From: Glandiceps talaboti
Taxonomy: Eukaryota > Hemichordata > Enteropneusta > Spengelidae
Length of the DNA stretch: 64,000 nucleotides
Reading direction: 5' to 3'
Assembly (NCBI RefSeq): GCF_964340395.1
Contig: NC_135550.1
Location: forward strand, 9,080,864-9,144,863
Every line of letters starts with the position of its first letter. Position 1 is the first letter of the stretch. Positions 1 to 11,020 of the stretch are shown piece by piece. A program made the translations under genes and the position numbers. The notes below the pieces were generated by a model, which saw only the letters and a program-made list of their open reading frames with translations, made no database searches and was not told the DNA's origin.

Positions 1-213
1 ATTTAATGAAAAGGATTCTCGTTGCTATTTGTTATTCATAAAATCTCAGCTATACTGGTCATAGAGTTTGTAAGATATGACATTCATGTTACAATATCGA
101 CTATACCTTTTTAGAAACTTAATAGTGCTGAACAAAAAAATTTCTTACAATGGTTTATACTAGTCAGACATACATGTAAAAATATTCAGCTGTTTGTCAC
201 ATTAAACACTTAC

Positions 214-340
214 CACTGTTTTCATTTCCACAAACCACACCATCCAAATCAAACCTGAATCCACAATTATGACAATGCCCTCATTTGATAAACTATCATT
301 AGTGAACTTCAGAATAAGTTTGTACTTGACATTGTAAAAC
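214..340 (-). CDS. candidate internal exon, minus strand, unrecognised
   Basis: On the minus strand an open stretch of 127 nt lies between a TTTCCAG acceptor (its AG is the complement of 341-342) and a strong GTG|GTAAGT donor (complement of 208-213). Read with one leading base it gives 42 residues including NVKYKLILKFTNDSL and EGIVIIVDSG, which looks like a beta-rich fold. A competing shorter reading of the same DNA (214-254, another frame) gives FDLDGVVCGNENS, which resembles half of an EGF-like module, so the frame is uncertain. No matching upstream exon was found in the next 10 kb, so it stands alone. If real, the rest of the 3' part lies beyond the left edge. Confidence 0.25.
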
Positions 341-1535
341 CTGGAAATCATACTTTCATGGCATGAATTCTATTCCAGAGTGTATGCATATGTGTGCGTG
401 CCTGTGTGTGCGTGCCTGTGTGTTTGTTTGTGTGTGGTGTGTACATGCATGGATGTCTGTATGTATACAGTGTCCACTAACATCCATGGATATGTAGGTG
501 TTGTTTTCTTTTGTTTTTTATTTGTTTATTTGTTATTGGTGGGGGGGGGGGTTCCTTATATTCTTTTCAAAGAAGAGGGCTTGAATATTTCATAAGCCAT
601 ATTTACCAACAATTGGCAAATTTCGTTTCTCAACTGAGAACATGGTACGTTAGAAAAAAAAAACAATTATTTGACACTTAGCAACCCATATTGTAATACA
701 CAGAGCTTTGGGAAAGGTTAAGGTTATCAGAATAAGTCAGTGCTGATGATGGTGGTGGTGGTGGTGGTGGTGGTGGTGGTGGTGGTGGTGGTGGTGGTGG
801 TGGTGGTGGTGATGGTGTTATACCGGTAAATACATAATAGCAAAACAATTATGGTTTCCTATTCAGACACCACACAATAGGCATCTACTTAAAATACCAC
901 TAGTAAATAAAATGAAGTGGTAGGATTAATTGGGACAACTCAGGACTTTGAAATTCGCAAATGTTATCTCAATCAGGGGTATAGGTACCACATCCTTTTG
1001 CCAACAAGAGCCCATATTCGTGCGTTGCCATCGTCTAAAAACGCAAACTGCTATAATTTATAAATGACGCTTTCGATTTTTAAGTCGATTGTGTACATAA
1101 ACATTCTACGGAAGTGAAATTAGCTGACAAATAGTAGTTTCATTGCTAGTAAAACTATGATGTTATGGAGACTTAAAAATAATGGCTTCATTTTTGTTCA
1201 GAAGAAACACGTAGGCCCCTTAAAATCTTTCAAAATCGTCCATAAACCCCGTTATATTGAGTATAAAAGCTAAACGCAAACATTTAACGAAGTTTTTTAT
1301 GTTCGACAGCTTACATAGTTTAGAAACATTCGCTGCTATTGAATTTAATGATCTATACACAGTTTCGCCTCAACTCACGAACAACTTTACAACCATTTTG
1401 ATGGCGAATGTTTTGTTCTTTCGTAATTTTTTTAAATATCAAAGTTGCATTGAAAATGTATGTATGGTATTGGTAACATCTCGAACATTTCCGAAAATGA
1501 CAAAAAAATTGTTTCATATTGACGACCTTGACGAA
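341..1535. other. non-coding stretch with GT-rich tract and GGT microsatellite
   Basis: No credible coding exon is visible. It holds a GT-rich tract (about 380-440), a G run (540-550) and a perfect GGT array (751-810). Small open frames here lack codon structure and splice context. Confidence 0.5.
751..810 (+). repeat. (GGT)20 microsatellite
   Basis: About 20 perfect GGT copies, followed by GATGGTG. A second GGT array of about 32 copies lies at 3164-3259 inside a transposon. Confidence 0.95.
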
Positions 1536-1758
1536 GGACGATAATACAATTGGACGATGTTCGATCAAGTACAACATTTTGGGAAGATGTGCTAAGGCTA
1601 AAGACGCAAGGATGCTGTTTACAAAAGAAATATAATAAAAGAACAGGTTAACCTAAAAAATAAAATTGTTATTTGCCATGATATCAGTGTCTTTGTTGTT
1701 TTGGTAACATAATGGTCCCAGGTTTCTATGTGTTTATATTGTACTGAAACAGTTCTAT
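1536..1758 (+). repeat. left arm of long inverted repeat
   Basis: Reverse-complement partner of 4049-4263. A shared block around ATGATATCAGTGTCTTTGTT and the following 60 bp is almost unchanged between the arms. Confidence 0.8.
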
Positions 1759-2539
1759 GCAAAAGGCAGAATGTAGGCTTCATGCAAGTATTGACACCGG
1801 CGAATAGGGGTTGTCAATTCTCGTCGGCTTTACAACGCCAACCTGTAACCGGTCAACAATAGAGATCGTAGTTGCTAGGGATGACCGTGCAGTTTAGTCC
1901 AAGAGAACGTGGGACAACGTACGCCTGGACTGAATTGTTCACTTTTTTAGCCATGCCTCCCAGTGAGAGCATAATACATAATTTATTAGCAGCTTTTGTC
2001 ATTACGACCGTACATAAAAGTGCAAGTATCGAACATCATTGAAGTAACATCACGATTCAACAAAACACTTTACTAGCATTTCCGTAGTAGGACTGATCAA
2101 GGCTTACATGTAAGGCTTACTGTGTTAGTACAAACTTTTCAATCAATCAAAAGTAAAGTAGAACATGAAGAATTTGTCCAGTCGCTATTCTTTGACAGGA
2201 AATGGCCTTGAATCGAAGGACACTTTTTTATATGTTTTACCTAATACCCCAATACTTCGTGAATCTTGTTCCCGGGCGAGGGGCATTAATTTTAAATCAC
2301 TCTACTGCCGCTCTCCTATGCTTTATCCTCTTGTCTCCTCTCCCATGCTTTCCTCTCCTTTGTGTCCCCCTCGTCTGTGTATCATTGACAACTGCTCTCC
2401 CTGTTCTCCTCTTTATCCATCTATTGTCCTCTGCTCTACTTTTCTCTGCTGTAATCTTCATTACAACTTCACTTCACTACTGTACCCTACTTAAATGTAA
2501 TCTGTTCCACTTTACTGCAGTTCGCCTTACTTATTACAA

Positions 2540-2695
2540 CAGCACTCTACTCTACTCTACTTTAATTTTATTTTATTTACTTTCATTTAATTTAATTCAA
2601 TTTAATTTAATATTTTTAAATTTACTCTACTCTATTCTACTCTACTCTGCTCTACTCTAGATCTACTCTACTCTACTCTACTCTACTCTACTCCT
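2540..2695 (+). repeat. degenerate TCTAC pentanucleotide tract in a pyrimidine-rich region
   Basis: Runs of CTCTA/CTACT units are interrupted by TTTAATTT-rich sequence (about 2565-2625). The upstream 2290-2530 is also strongly C/T-biased. Long open frames across it (2165-2494 and 2202-2660) reflect low complexity rather than coding. Confidence 0.8.
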
Positions 2696-3163
2696 CCATT
2701 CTGTTGTAGGCTTAGAACCCCTCGCTGCTTTTTTGACGAGCTTGTCATTGTCATCTGTATAGGACTGGATGTGACGACTCTATTGAAGATCGTCAAATAA
2801 CAGTGAATGGTTCGATTAAGCTATTCTGTTGTCCTCAGCTCCTAACACTTCGCTTTACGTTTTACTTAACCTAGTTTTGCTTAGGGAGCCTTCAGTATTT
2901 AAAAGGGGGCGGAGGAATCAGGGGGGTGGGTCACATTTCACAAATCTGTTCTTGGGGGAGGGTCATATTTTGCATTACAATGTTTGGGGAGGGTCACATT
3001 TTACAATCCTTAGTTTTGTGACCAAATTAAAGATTAAATTATTGTCAATTTGTTTTTGTGTGTTTTGATATGTAAAAGTGAGATGAGCACTCAACATTTA
3101 TTTTTACGAGTACTTTACATGCCAAAATACAAAAATAAAAATACATATATATTATGAGAAATT

Positions 3164-3259
3164 GTGGTGGTGGTGGTGGTGGTGGTGGTGGTGGTGGTGG
3201 TGGTGGTGGTGGTGGTGGTGGTGGTGGTGGTGGTGGTGGTGGTGGTGGTGGTGGTGGTG
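3164..3259 (+). repeat. (GGT)n microsatellite, about 32 copies
   Basis: A perfect GGT array inside the TTA-flanked element. The glycine and proline open frames across it are artefacts of the array. Confidence 0.95.
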
Positions 3260-3314
3260 ATTTAGTTTTGAATGTCATAGAGAACACTCAAGTAGTACCA
3301 GTGAGTCAGATTAG

Positions 3315-3440
3315 AGTGACACTGATAATGGCAATACTGAAGGTGAAGGTGATGATGATGACAATGATATCAGGGAACTTTTACAAGTGACCAGATCAGG
3401 CAGAGTATGCACAACATGGAAAGCACGTTTTAGATACTAA
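3315..3440 (+). pseudogene. possible C-terminal remnant of a transposon ORF
   Basis: A 41-residue open stretch ends in TAA, with an acidic run (EGEGDDDDND) and then VTRSGRVCTTWKARFRY. Acidic tails ending in an RSGR-type basic motif are common at the ends of transposon-encoded proteins. The in-frame upstream codon at 3312 is a stop and the GGT array interrupts anything before it, so at most a fragment survives. Confidence 0.3.
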
Positions 3441-4048
3441 CTAGATTGTGTATGATTATAAGAGAAAGGTAACTAGCCAGTCTTTTACTGTTTGTCACTT
3501 TATATGTACAAATATTGCTTTCTAATAGAGTCAAAATCATTTAATGTATGTATACATATAATGGGAAATATTAATTAACGTTCAGTATATGCAATTGTCA
3601 TGGGAAGGGTCATGTTTTACAAAATGGGACAAAGGGGAGAGTCACTTTTTACAAATGGAGAATGGGGGGTCATGTTTTACTTAACAGACCATGTGTGATT
3701 TCCTCCGGCCGTCCCTCCCCCTTAAAAAATACTGAAGGCTCCCTTAGCGTTTGTTTTTCTTGAACCCAATGACATGCACTATATATATTTCTATATATAC
3801 TTAAAGCTCATCAAACACAAAAGTTGTATTCACCAAAAGTACAAATGAAAACTTACTGAAATATGTTATGCTGTAAACGAAACGGATAAAGAAACGTGCA
3901 AATTATTTGTACTTTAATAGCACAATACAATCTGCATTTTAATGAGGACATAATGACATTTACTATCTTTGTTCCGATGATCGCTCTGTTGTTTGTAGAC
4001 AGGTTGAAATAGCAGTAGTATTATACAACGTAACTCACGTAATGGGAA

Positions 4049-4263
4049 AACTGTTTTAGTACAATATAAATACATAGAAACCTGGGACCATTATGTTACC
4101 AAAACAACAAAGACACTGATATCATGGCAAATGATATTTTTGTTAGGTTTAATAACCTGTTCTTTTATTATATTTCTTTTGTAAACAGCATCCTTGCGTC
4201 TTTAGCCTTAGCACATCTTCCCAAAATCTTGAACTTGAACATCGTCCAATTGTATTATCGTCC
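4049..4263 (-). repeat. right arm of long inverted repeat
   Basis: Reverse-complement partner of 1536-1758. The 66-codon open frame starting at 4124 lies inside this arm and has no sign of being a gene. Confidence 0.8.
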
Positions 4264-4606
4264 TATAGGCCTACATTTGTCTCTCACAAGCGGCGTAAGA
4301 CTTATTTATATCTCAATGGAATAATTGGATGGTTCTATTTTACCATGCTTTTAAGGTATTAGACCACACAAAATTTCCCTTGTTGATATTGGTTTGCAGT
4401 TAAGAAAGTAATGATTACACACATCCATAACTATACATTTTCTGAAAGCTCTTGATCCACTCTTTACAATGAAATTAATAAAATTTGGTTTTATGTACTT
4501 CCGGTCACGTGACCTCTACATACGTGATAATTTGCATTTTTCGTTCAACAAAAATTAGCTCCTTCAAATTTCGACCAACAATAGAAAACGACGCACAATG
4601 TTTATC

Positions 4607-4790
4607 ACCACGTCAGTGGCTACAAAACCGTGTCTCAGATTTTTCCTGTCTGTTTTTGTTACGAAGATATATAAATAATAATAAATAATGTCCAAATAAA
4701 CCATGTATGTCTCATTTAAATCCGTCTTACTTTCGAACAAAAGAAGCAATCAAAAATCTGAGACACGGTTTTGGAGCCACTGACGTGGTG
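4607..4790. repeat. ~185-bp inverted-repeat element (MITE-like)
   Basis: CACCACGTCAGTGGCTACAA and the following 18 bp at 4607-4645 recur in reverse complement at about 4752-4790 with one mismatch. The arms of about 38 bp enclose about 105 bp of AT-rich DNA. I could not define a clean target-site duplication. Confidence 0.6.
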
Positions 4791-6879
4791 AATAAGATCC
4801 TACTGTGTTTGTTATTGTCGGGTACTCTTTGAGGTTGCTAATTTCCACATAGTAACGCAATTCTTTACAAAATGTAAACTTGAGAAAGTAACAAAAACAT
4901 GTGTTGTGAGTTGAGACAAACAAAAAACGTTTAACACATTCCTTACAGAAAAGTTGTAAGTGTCACATCCTTTATCACCTTCGAAAATTTGTTTTTTCCA
5001 TGTTATGACCATTCTATTGGCCAAAAAATATGAAATCTGTCAGTTCAAATGTAGCCAACGCCCACTATTCGACATGCGATTTTGGCTATTCGGGTTAAAA
5101 ATTAACTTCCTCATTTGCATATGTATGCGAAAGAATTGAGGGCGGAGCCTTCTTCCTTTTATGGAAAGCAGAGTGTCAAGCTACGTTATATAGCGGTCTC
5201 AGGTTTTATGTAAAATAAACGTAGTGGTTTCCGGTGAGAGAGTAAATGTTCCCTGGGTTCTTGTTCAATTTAGAGGAGTTCCCCACTTGTGTGAACATGA
5301 AACGACGGAAAATATACCAATTGCTTTGAGAGTGGTATTTTAACTAATAAAGAAGCTAGTTAGCTTCATAAAACATATTTAGTATGATGGTATTTTCTTG
5401 GAGTAACAATGCATAGTCCGGTCGCGATTGTACATGTACTATGTTTTGCTTTGAAGCATCGTACTCAGATTCTATTGTTTTTATTTTGATACATAACATG
5501 TATCTGTGTCGAAATCAACGTCAAAAGACGCACCACTATCGTCGCAATTTCATTGTTGTGTCTACCAGGAAAATTACTGCGCCGGTTCATCTGGACACAG
5601 CATACACAGTACATTTAACCATGGGTGGAGGGTCTATGATTCAACACATCGCGCTTCCACGTCAATGCAAAACGCAAACTGTTAGACATGTCTAGCCATA
5701 TAGCTCTCTCATGTCTCTAGCTCTTCGGCATGTTAATTTTTTTTGACAAAAACAAAAATAGTCGGAGACGAGACGGCACCTCGGGAGGGCTTCAGTGAGA
5801 ACGGGCCGTGTTTAGAAAGAAGACGAAACCACCTCATGTCAATTTGTGGTTGGTAATGAACTCAATTAAAAGAAAATGAAATAAAGCGAGTACATAGTTT
5901 TCAAGAGGGATAGTTATCCGACAGCTTCGCTCTACTACGCGTATACGACGACTTCGTATTTGGAATGTCGAAGACTGTAGCGTGATGACACGTACTACGT
6001 GCTACGAAGGGAAGGGGGGGGGGGGGACTTGGCGTTCGATACTGAAAATCTGTATAGCGCCATTGAAAATCGCAGATTTTTGAGGACATGTACCCGTAAA
6101 ACGGATTATTTATTAGAATTCAATACTTGGGAATGATGTTCGTTTCGGTGACTTTTTATTTAGTGTCACCTAAGTGAAGTAGTGTCGATGAACAACACGA
6201 GACGGTATATGTTTACATGGAAACGATCTGTTGATCTGTACTAGATAACTAGTCTTGCTGCTAGACGTTCGGGCTTTCTTTCGTATAAGCGAACGAAATT
6301 CGCAGTGAGGGCATAGCGATGTTAGGTCGTGTATCGTATTGTATCGGAAGAACATCCGAGGTCTAGCAGATAGACTACTAGATAACGGGAGAGATACGAA
6401 TGGTGCGTTATTTTTGCATGTGGTTCACGAAAAGATAACTTCCAAATCGTGGGTTTTGACTTCACTCGCTGAAACATAATCACTACTACTGTACCGCAAG
6501 GACGAGTATGTTTTGTAAACCGAGGCTATGCATAATTACTTCGCCTAGATAGCAAAAATGGATTCCCCAGAGGATCGACGCGTTGCTGATAAATCAGCTG
6601 ATAAATACTTTTTTTTCCTTTTTTGTTTAAAATTTGATGTTGTGGTTCCAATTACACCTTTCCACCATTCTTTGTTGTAGGATGCCTTTGTTTTATCAAT
6701 GGAAGACTTCGCAAAGACCATCTGTGCTAAACTATAACAAAGCTGACTTTCACTTGCATTTTGACACCTATCGTAATACATTCCTTTATGCACAGTAAAA
6801 TTTCATTAAAATTGAGAAATGTTTTCACCATTTAAATAGTTTTGAGTAGACAATCGGTTATAAGCAATATCATGAAAAG

Positions 6880-6953
<74 letters not shown>

Positions 6954-9900
6954 ACTCTAATTCATTCTCTTTATTCATTTTTTAGCTCGCTCATTACATT
7001 ATTGGGCAACTCTTTTTTGACACTGGAAGGATGTCCTCTTGTTATTCATACTTGTGGTACACTGTACCCCATACCCCATGACCATAGCAATTCTTTTACT
7101 GGTCTGAGACTACTCTATCAGCAAGTTTATGTAAATGAGTTGACAAGTACTTGACACATTTCGTCAAATGTATGCTAATGAGCTGCCTAGTACTTGACAC
7201 TTCCCGCTATATTATAATAAAGTGTGCAAATGGTTGTAAAGCCATGTGCATTTGTTTTGGTTTTTTATTTCTTCCCATATCTCAAGATTGAGAAGTGCAA
7301 CATTCATTTAGGTTGCATACAATGATAGCTGAGATGGTTGGTAGTCATTTCCCCAAAAAAGTTAATTTTGTAATTTTTTCTAGTTTTGTGTGGTCTCCAT
7401 CCTTAAATCTATTGTATATCTCAGACCACTAAAAGAATTAGTATTCTGAGTGAGTGTATATACAACGCTTTCGAATATTAATAAATAGAAAAGGCGCTTT
7501 AGAAAATAAATACATGATCTTTTAATATATATCACGCCAGGGCACTGTACTCTTATTGTTACCTATACCAGTGTTTGTAGTTTTTCACAATAAAAGATCA
7601 CCGTGCCCCCTTTAATCCGCTGAAATATTGCATTGATATGATTAACAAGTGGACTAGATCTGTACAAGTTGTTTGAATGGTACCATCTCTGACTAGGCAT
7701 AACACTGTTTAAGTTTTAATACTTTTGTGAAAACAGCAGCCGGGCGGAAAATCGACACTCATTATCATCAAAGACGGTCTTCACACCGGGCCCGCTATTC
7801 ACAGAAACAACGTACTTCTTCTAAAAGATCAATGAATGTGTGTGTACATTTGAGAAAATAACGGTACCACTTGAATCACTGGTTGGAACCTGACATTTTG
7901 GTGTGTTTATAGTTAGATCTCGCAAATATAAGCTTTGGAGTCTCCCGTGATATAATGAATGATCTAAATTAATTTTCACTTTACATTTATTATAATTAAA
8001 ACAAACACACTTATTACGAGTGGTCAAAATAGACTTACAAGGCTATGTGTTTGACCATCGAACGTGTTGGAGAGAGAAAATTATAGGGTATTTGCAATTG
8101 GTATATAGAACTCATATCTCCCCAACGCTCAACAGTTCTTCTAAAAGGCATTTAATATGCATTCTGTAGCCAGATTGTTATTTTTCAATCAGACAACCAA
8201 AAATATTATCCATTGCAAAATACCAACAACTACACATTGTATATATTATGTAGAGGTCGATTTTATCCCTAATTCAGAACAGGCTTAAAAACGTCATCAC
8301 ATTGGTAGTGCTGATATTAGGGTTCGGACCCAAAACTCAATTTGATCGGATTTATTATATGGCGCGTTATGGTTACAGCTACACAAATTATGGGTACAGC
8401 TACACAATTTTAGCCACAGGTGATTCAGTACTGTTCAGAGTGTTTGATGTTACAAGTTAGTAAGCGCATCTCACAAAACAATTTCAAAAACGCTCCAGTT
8501 TCAGTTTCCGCTTTTTCACAACTTTAAGGCCTACTGCTGATTTAATTAAAACAATTCAATTAACTACAGGGCGTTCCATTCATATTTTGTTGTTTTTAAT
8601 TAATCAAAAAGCGTGAGATTTAATTAAAACTGTTTGTGCCATCTGTGCTTTGTTCTTAAAAGGCGTGGACTTAATTAAAATGCAATTTAATTAACAACGG
8701 GATGTTCCAACTACATTTTGTTTTAATGAATTTACAAACGATTAAAGGTAATCATGCAATTTGATAAAGTAAGTTTGACTAATGGCCACTAACTGCATTA
8801 TTGGTGTTGACACGTGTGGCCCATTAAGACGCCCGTGCTTAATTCTATTATGGTTTCTCATCGTAACACCTTTAAATATGATAGGGAGGTCGGTTAAAAT
8901 AAAGTAAATGAAAGCAAAAAAAAAGGTAAGTGTGGATTTTGGTGATACTTTCAATTCGTAATTATATAAGACTTACTTGTGACACAGAAATTACAATAAC
9001 AGTCAGAAGGAACTTTGAACAGTGAGTTTTACTAAATTTCTCGAATTTCAACAATAAACGACAATTTTCTCTCAGATACGCACTCGTGGAGTTTCCATCT
9101 GACAATCAGTGACATTGTCAATTTCTCTAATTGACTTCGATAAAACGAAAAATAAAAAAATCGCCAGAATGAAGGAACATAGTTTCGGTCGGGTCATGAA
9201 ACACATAGAATTAAGTAGGCCGCTACATAAAGCGTATTTATCCACGGATGTGTGGAAATTACAGGAGTTGGATCACCTGATAATGTTGCCCGGTGAAATA
9301 AAAAAGAAAGAAAGAAAGAAGATGTTGCCATGGTAACCAGAGTATGAACAATATCAGATTAAACCTCTTTCCCAAACTGTGTCAGTCAGAGATGAATTCC
9401 ATAGGTTTCTTTTAAGCTTTGGTGATGTCCTCGAACTGACTGTAGGACAAAGATAGGCACTGTATTAAAACGTCCATTAACGTCACTACACACAAAATGG
9501 GGTGTTGATAATAATAGGTCTTTCTTGGAGCAGTTCGGTTTTATGACACACTTTTTGTGACACGTTTTATTATCCCAATATTGTGTATTCAGCGTTGATG
9601 TTGCGAGACCTTGACAGATTTGTAGCTCAAGACTTGCATTGTTCTGTTTGTTTGTCATACGATGACAGTTTGATGCAAATTCGAAGTATATGATGGTTTC
9701 GGTACACAATGCTCGACGCCTTGATCTAGTTCTGCTTGCAGAATGAAATTTTTATCCTGAATTCTACCCTGAACGTTACCCTTTTCTTTTTCACTGGAGA
9801 CTGGCTTCATGAACATGGGGGGGGGGGGGACGCAGGTACAACAATATGATCAAATTCGAGTCCCGCGTATTAAATCACTCCGTCACGTCTGCGAGCAAGC

Positions 9901-10222
9901 AGGCTGTGATGGAGCAAAAGTTAGACTGGATGTCATGAAAACTGTTCGTACATTGAATATTGCGGTTTGGAAGTAGACTATTGATATAAAGAGCCAGTGT
10001 TACAATACGGTAACGAAAATTTTTGCAGCCCATTTAAAAGAAGTTGGAAAAAAATGTTTTGACAGTGAAAGATAAATCTTTTTGATATGGACGTCTCGTG
10101 ATAGGTTGGGTTATCTCTTTGGCTTTGAATTTCGGCCTAGTTATATGATAGTGTACAGAATATTAATTACGGTTTGACATTTGCCTTAGTTCTGAGCCGG
10201 ATCTTTTAGTTGTCTTATGAAT
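4791..10222. other. intergenic stretch, CpG-rich in part, no gene recognised
   Basis: No exon with both splice signals and coding character was found on either strand. About 5050-6550 is visibly richer in CG dinucleotides than the rest of the window (for example around 5760-5800 and 5930-6010) and could be an unmethylated promoter or exonic region. Minor contents are an ATTTGCAT octamer near 5113, a G run near 6016-6027, a GA array, degenerate AT-rich duplications containing TTAATTAAAA (about 8540-8730) and a G run near 9819-9829. Confidence 0.4.
6885..6950 (+). repeat. (GA)n microsatellite
   Basis: About 33 uninterrupted AG/GA units. Confidence 0.95.
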
Positions 10223-10246
10223 ATTGGCGGGAAACAACGATTTAAA
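10124..10246 (+). promoter_or_regulatory. candidate cell-cycle promoter: CHR-like, CCAAT and E2F motifs
   Basis: ATTGGCGGGAAA at 10223-10234 fuses an inverted CCAAT box (ATTGG, NF-Y) with the canonical E2F core GGCGGGAAA. TTTAAA at 10241-10246 and TTTGAA at 10124-10129 match variant and canonical CHR elements. The following 200 bp is CpG-rich and ends with a good CAG|GTGAGT donor (after 10479), as expected for a promoter and non-coding first exon. It lies about 740 bp upstream of the proposed start codon of the coiled-coil/PH gene. Function is inferred from motifs only. Confidence 0.45.
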
Positions 10247-10249
10247 CTC

Positions 10250-10479
10250 GATCAAAACGCCACTGCTTTAAAATTTACATGAATATCTGATTTTTATGAC
10301 CTGTTATGTTATGATCGAACGCGCATTAGGTGACTGGAGCCCTCACGCGACCATTTCGAGCACAGGACTTCCTATGCATAAATTTTCGACTGCGAACGAT
10401 TTTGAGAACGTGAAAGTGAGATCGCGTGGGATGGAAGTCAACCGCAAGAAAAAAATGCTATTTGGGACAAATTGTTCAG
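10250..10479 (+). other. candidate non-coding first exon (5' UTR) of the coiled-coil/PH gene
   Basis: The right boundary is the consensus donor CAG|GTGAGT. No frame here joins in phase to the exon at 11241, but splicing to the acceptor at 10937 (TTCACATATTAG) would place it in the 5' UTR. It would then carry several upstream ATGs, and the frame from 10296 would end at a TAA just inside the next exon. The left end (transcription start) is unknown; 10250 is nominal, just downstream of the E2F site. Confidence 0.35.
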
Positions 10480-10966
10480 GTGAGTTTAATAATTTTGAAC
10501 CTACCAATTGCCATTTATTTGGTTTACTGTTTGGAAGTTGTCACATTCACATATCTTATCAACGTTATGGGTACACCTGAGTCTTGGCTCTTTACGAACG
10601 TGTGCTCACTGAGCTGAGAGACAAGAAATGACTTGTCCACAGTCCTTTTATCATGATAGTTAGAGGGATTGTGGTTAGTTAGAATGATGTGTACTTTATT
10701 GTGAAAATTCAAACAGAATGTTCTTTCACGAGAACAGAGTTCGTCTTATATATATTGGTTTGTACCGTAGTGTATGTATAACACACAAGAGGTTTGACTG
10801 TATCTTAGAAAATAAAAAGTTTGGCCAAATTTAACAGCTACCAAACACAGATAACGATGTACATAGGCTATTACCACGAATGGAGGTTAAACAATGTGTT
10901 AACCAATGTACGCATTTGCTTGTTATTCACATATTAGGATAATATTCACCAAGTATTGCCTCAACT

Positions 10967-11020
10967 ATGTATGAGGTTGGAAGAGGTGACAACGACGTCA
11001 ACGTGAAGAAAAGTGTCCAG
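10967..11020 (+). CDS. coiled-coil/PH gene, proposed first coding exon (aa 1-18)
   Basis: ATG opens [18 protein letters not shown] and ends phase 0 at CAG|GTTGGT. An in-frame TAA at 10940-10942 limits any upstream extension, and an acceptor-like TTCACATATTAG ends at 10937. The start context is weak and the donor is imperfect at +3, so this exon is less certain than the rest. Confidence 0.5.

Larger units (their letters stand above)
2884..3743. mobile_element. 860-bp inverted-repeat DNA transposon with TTA target duplication
   Basis: The left end reads GGGAGCCTTCAGTATTT and the right end is its reverse complement, followed by A/T-rich then GGGGG-rich sequence on each side. TTA precedes the left end (2881-2883) and follows the right end (3744-3746), matching the TWA target preference known for PIF/Harbinger elements. 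Inside each end are G-run-punctuated short repeats of the type GGGGAGGGTCACATTTTACA: three copies near the left and three degenerate copies near the right, all in the same orientation. The core holds a GGT array and a short open frame at 3315-3440. No transposase is visible, so it is a non-autonomous or decayed copy. Confidence 0.75.
1536..4263. mobile_element. 2.7-kb structure bounded by long (~215 bp) inverted repeats
   Basis: The segment 1536-1758 recurs in reverse complement at about 4049-4263. Both outer ends read GGACGATAATACAATTGGAC inward. The arms agree closely over their length, with a few small indels (for example just inside the outer end and around the AACAGGTTA motif). The match stops abruptly outside GGACG on both sides, which supports a bounded element. 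No target-site duplication is evident in the immediate flanks. The interior carries a pyrimidine-rich TCTAC region and a nested TTA-flanked element. It may be a long-inverted-repeat DNA transposon with no surviving transposase, or two copies of one repeat in opposite orientations. Confidence 0.65.

Noticed and set aside
2202-2660. 152-codon open frame rich in Leu, Ser and Phe
   Set aside because: It spans a pyrimidine-rich TCTAC repeat tract; the open frame follows from low complexity.
3045-3390. Poly-proline and poly-glycine open frames
   Set aside because: Direct translation of the GGT array in two strands, with no supporting gene structure.
10296-10580. 94-codon open frame upstream of the coiled-coil gene
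   Set aside because: It crosses a strong donor (after 10479) and cannot be joined in phase to the exon at 11241; more likely 5' UTR with upstream ATGs.
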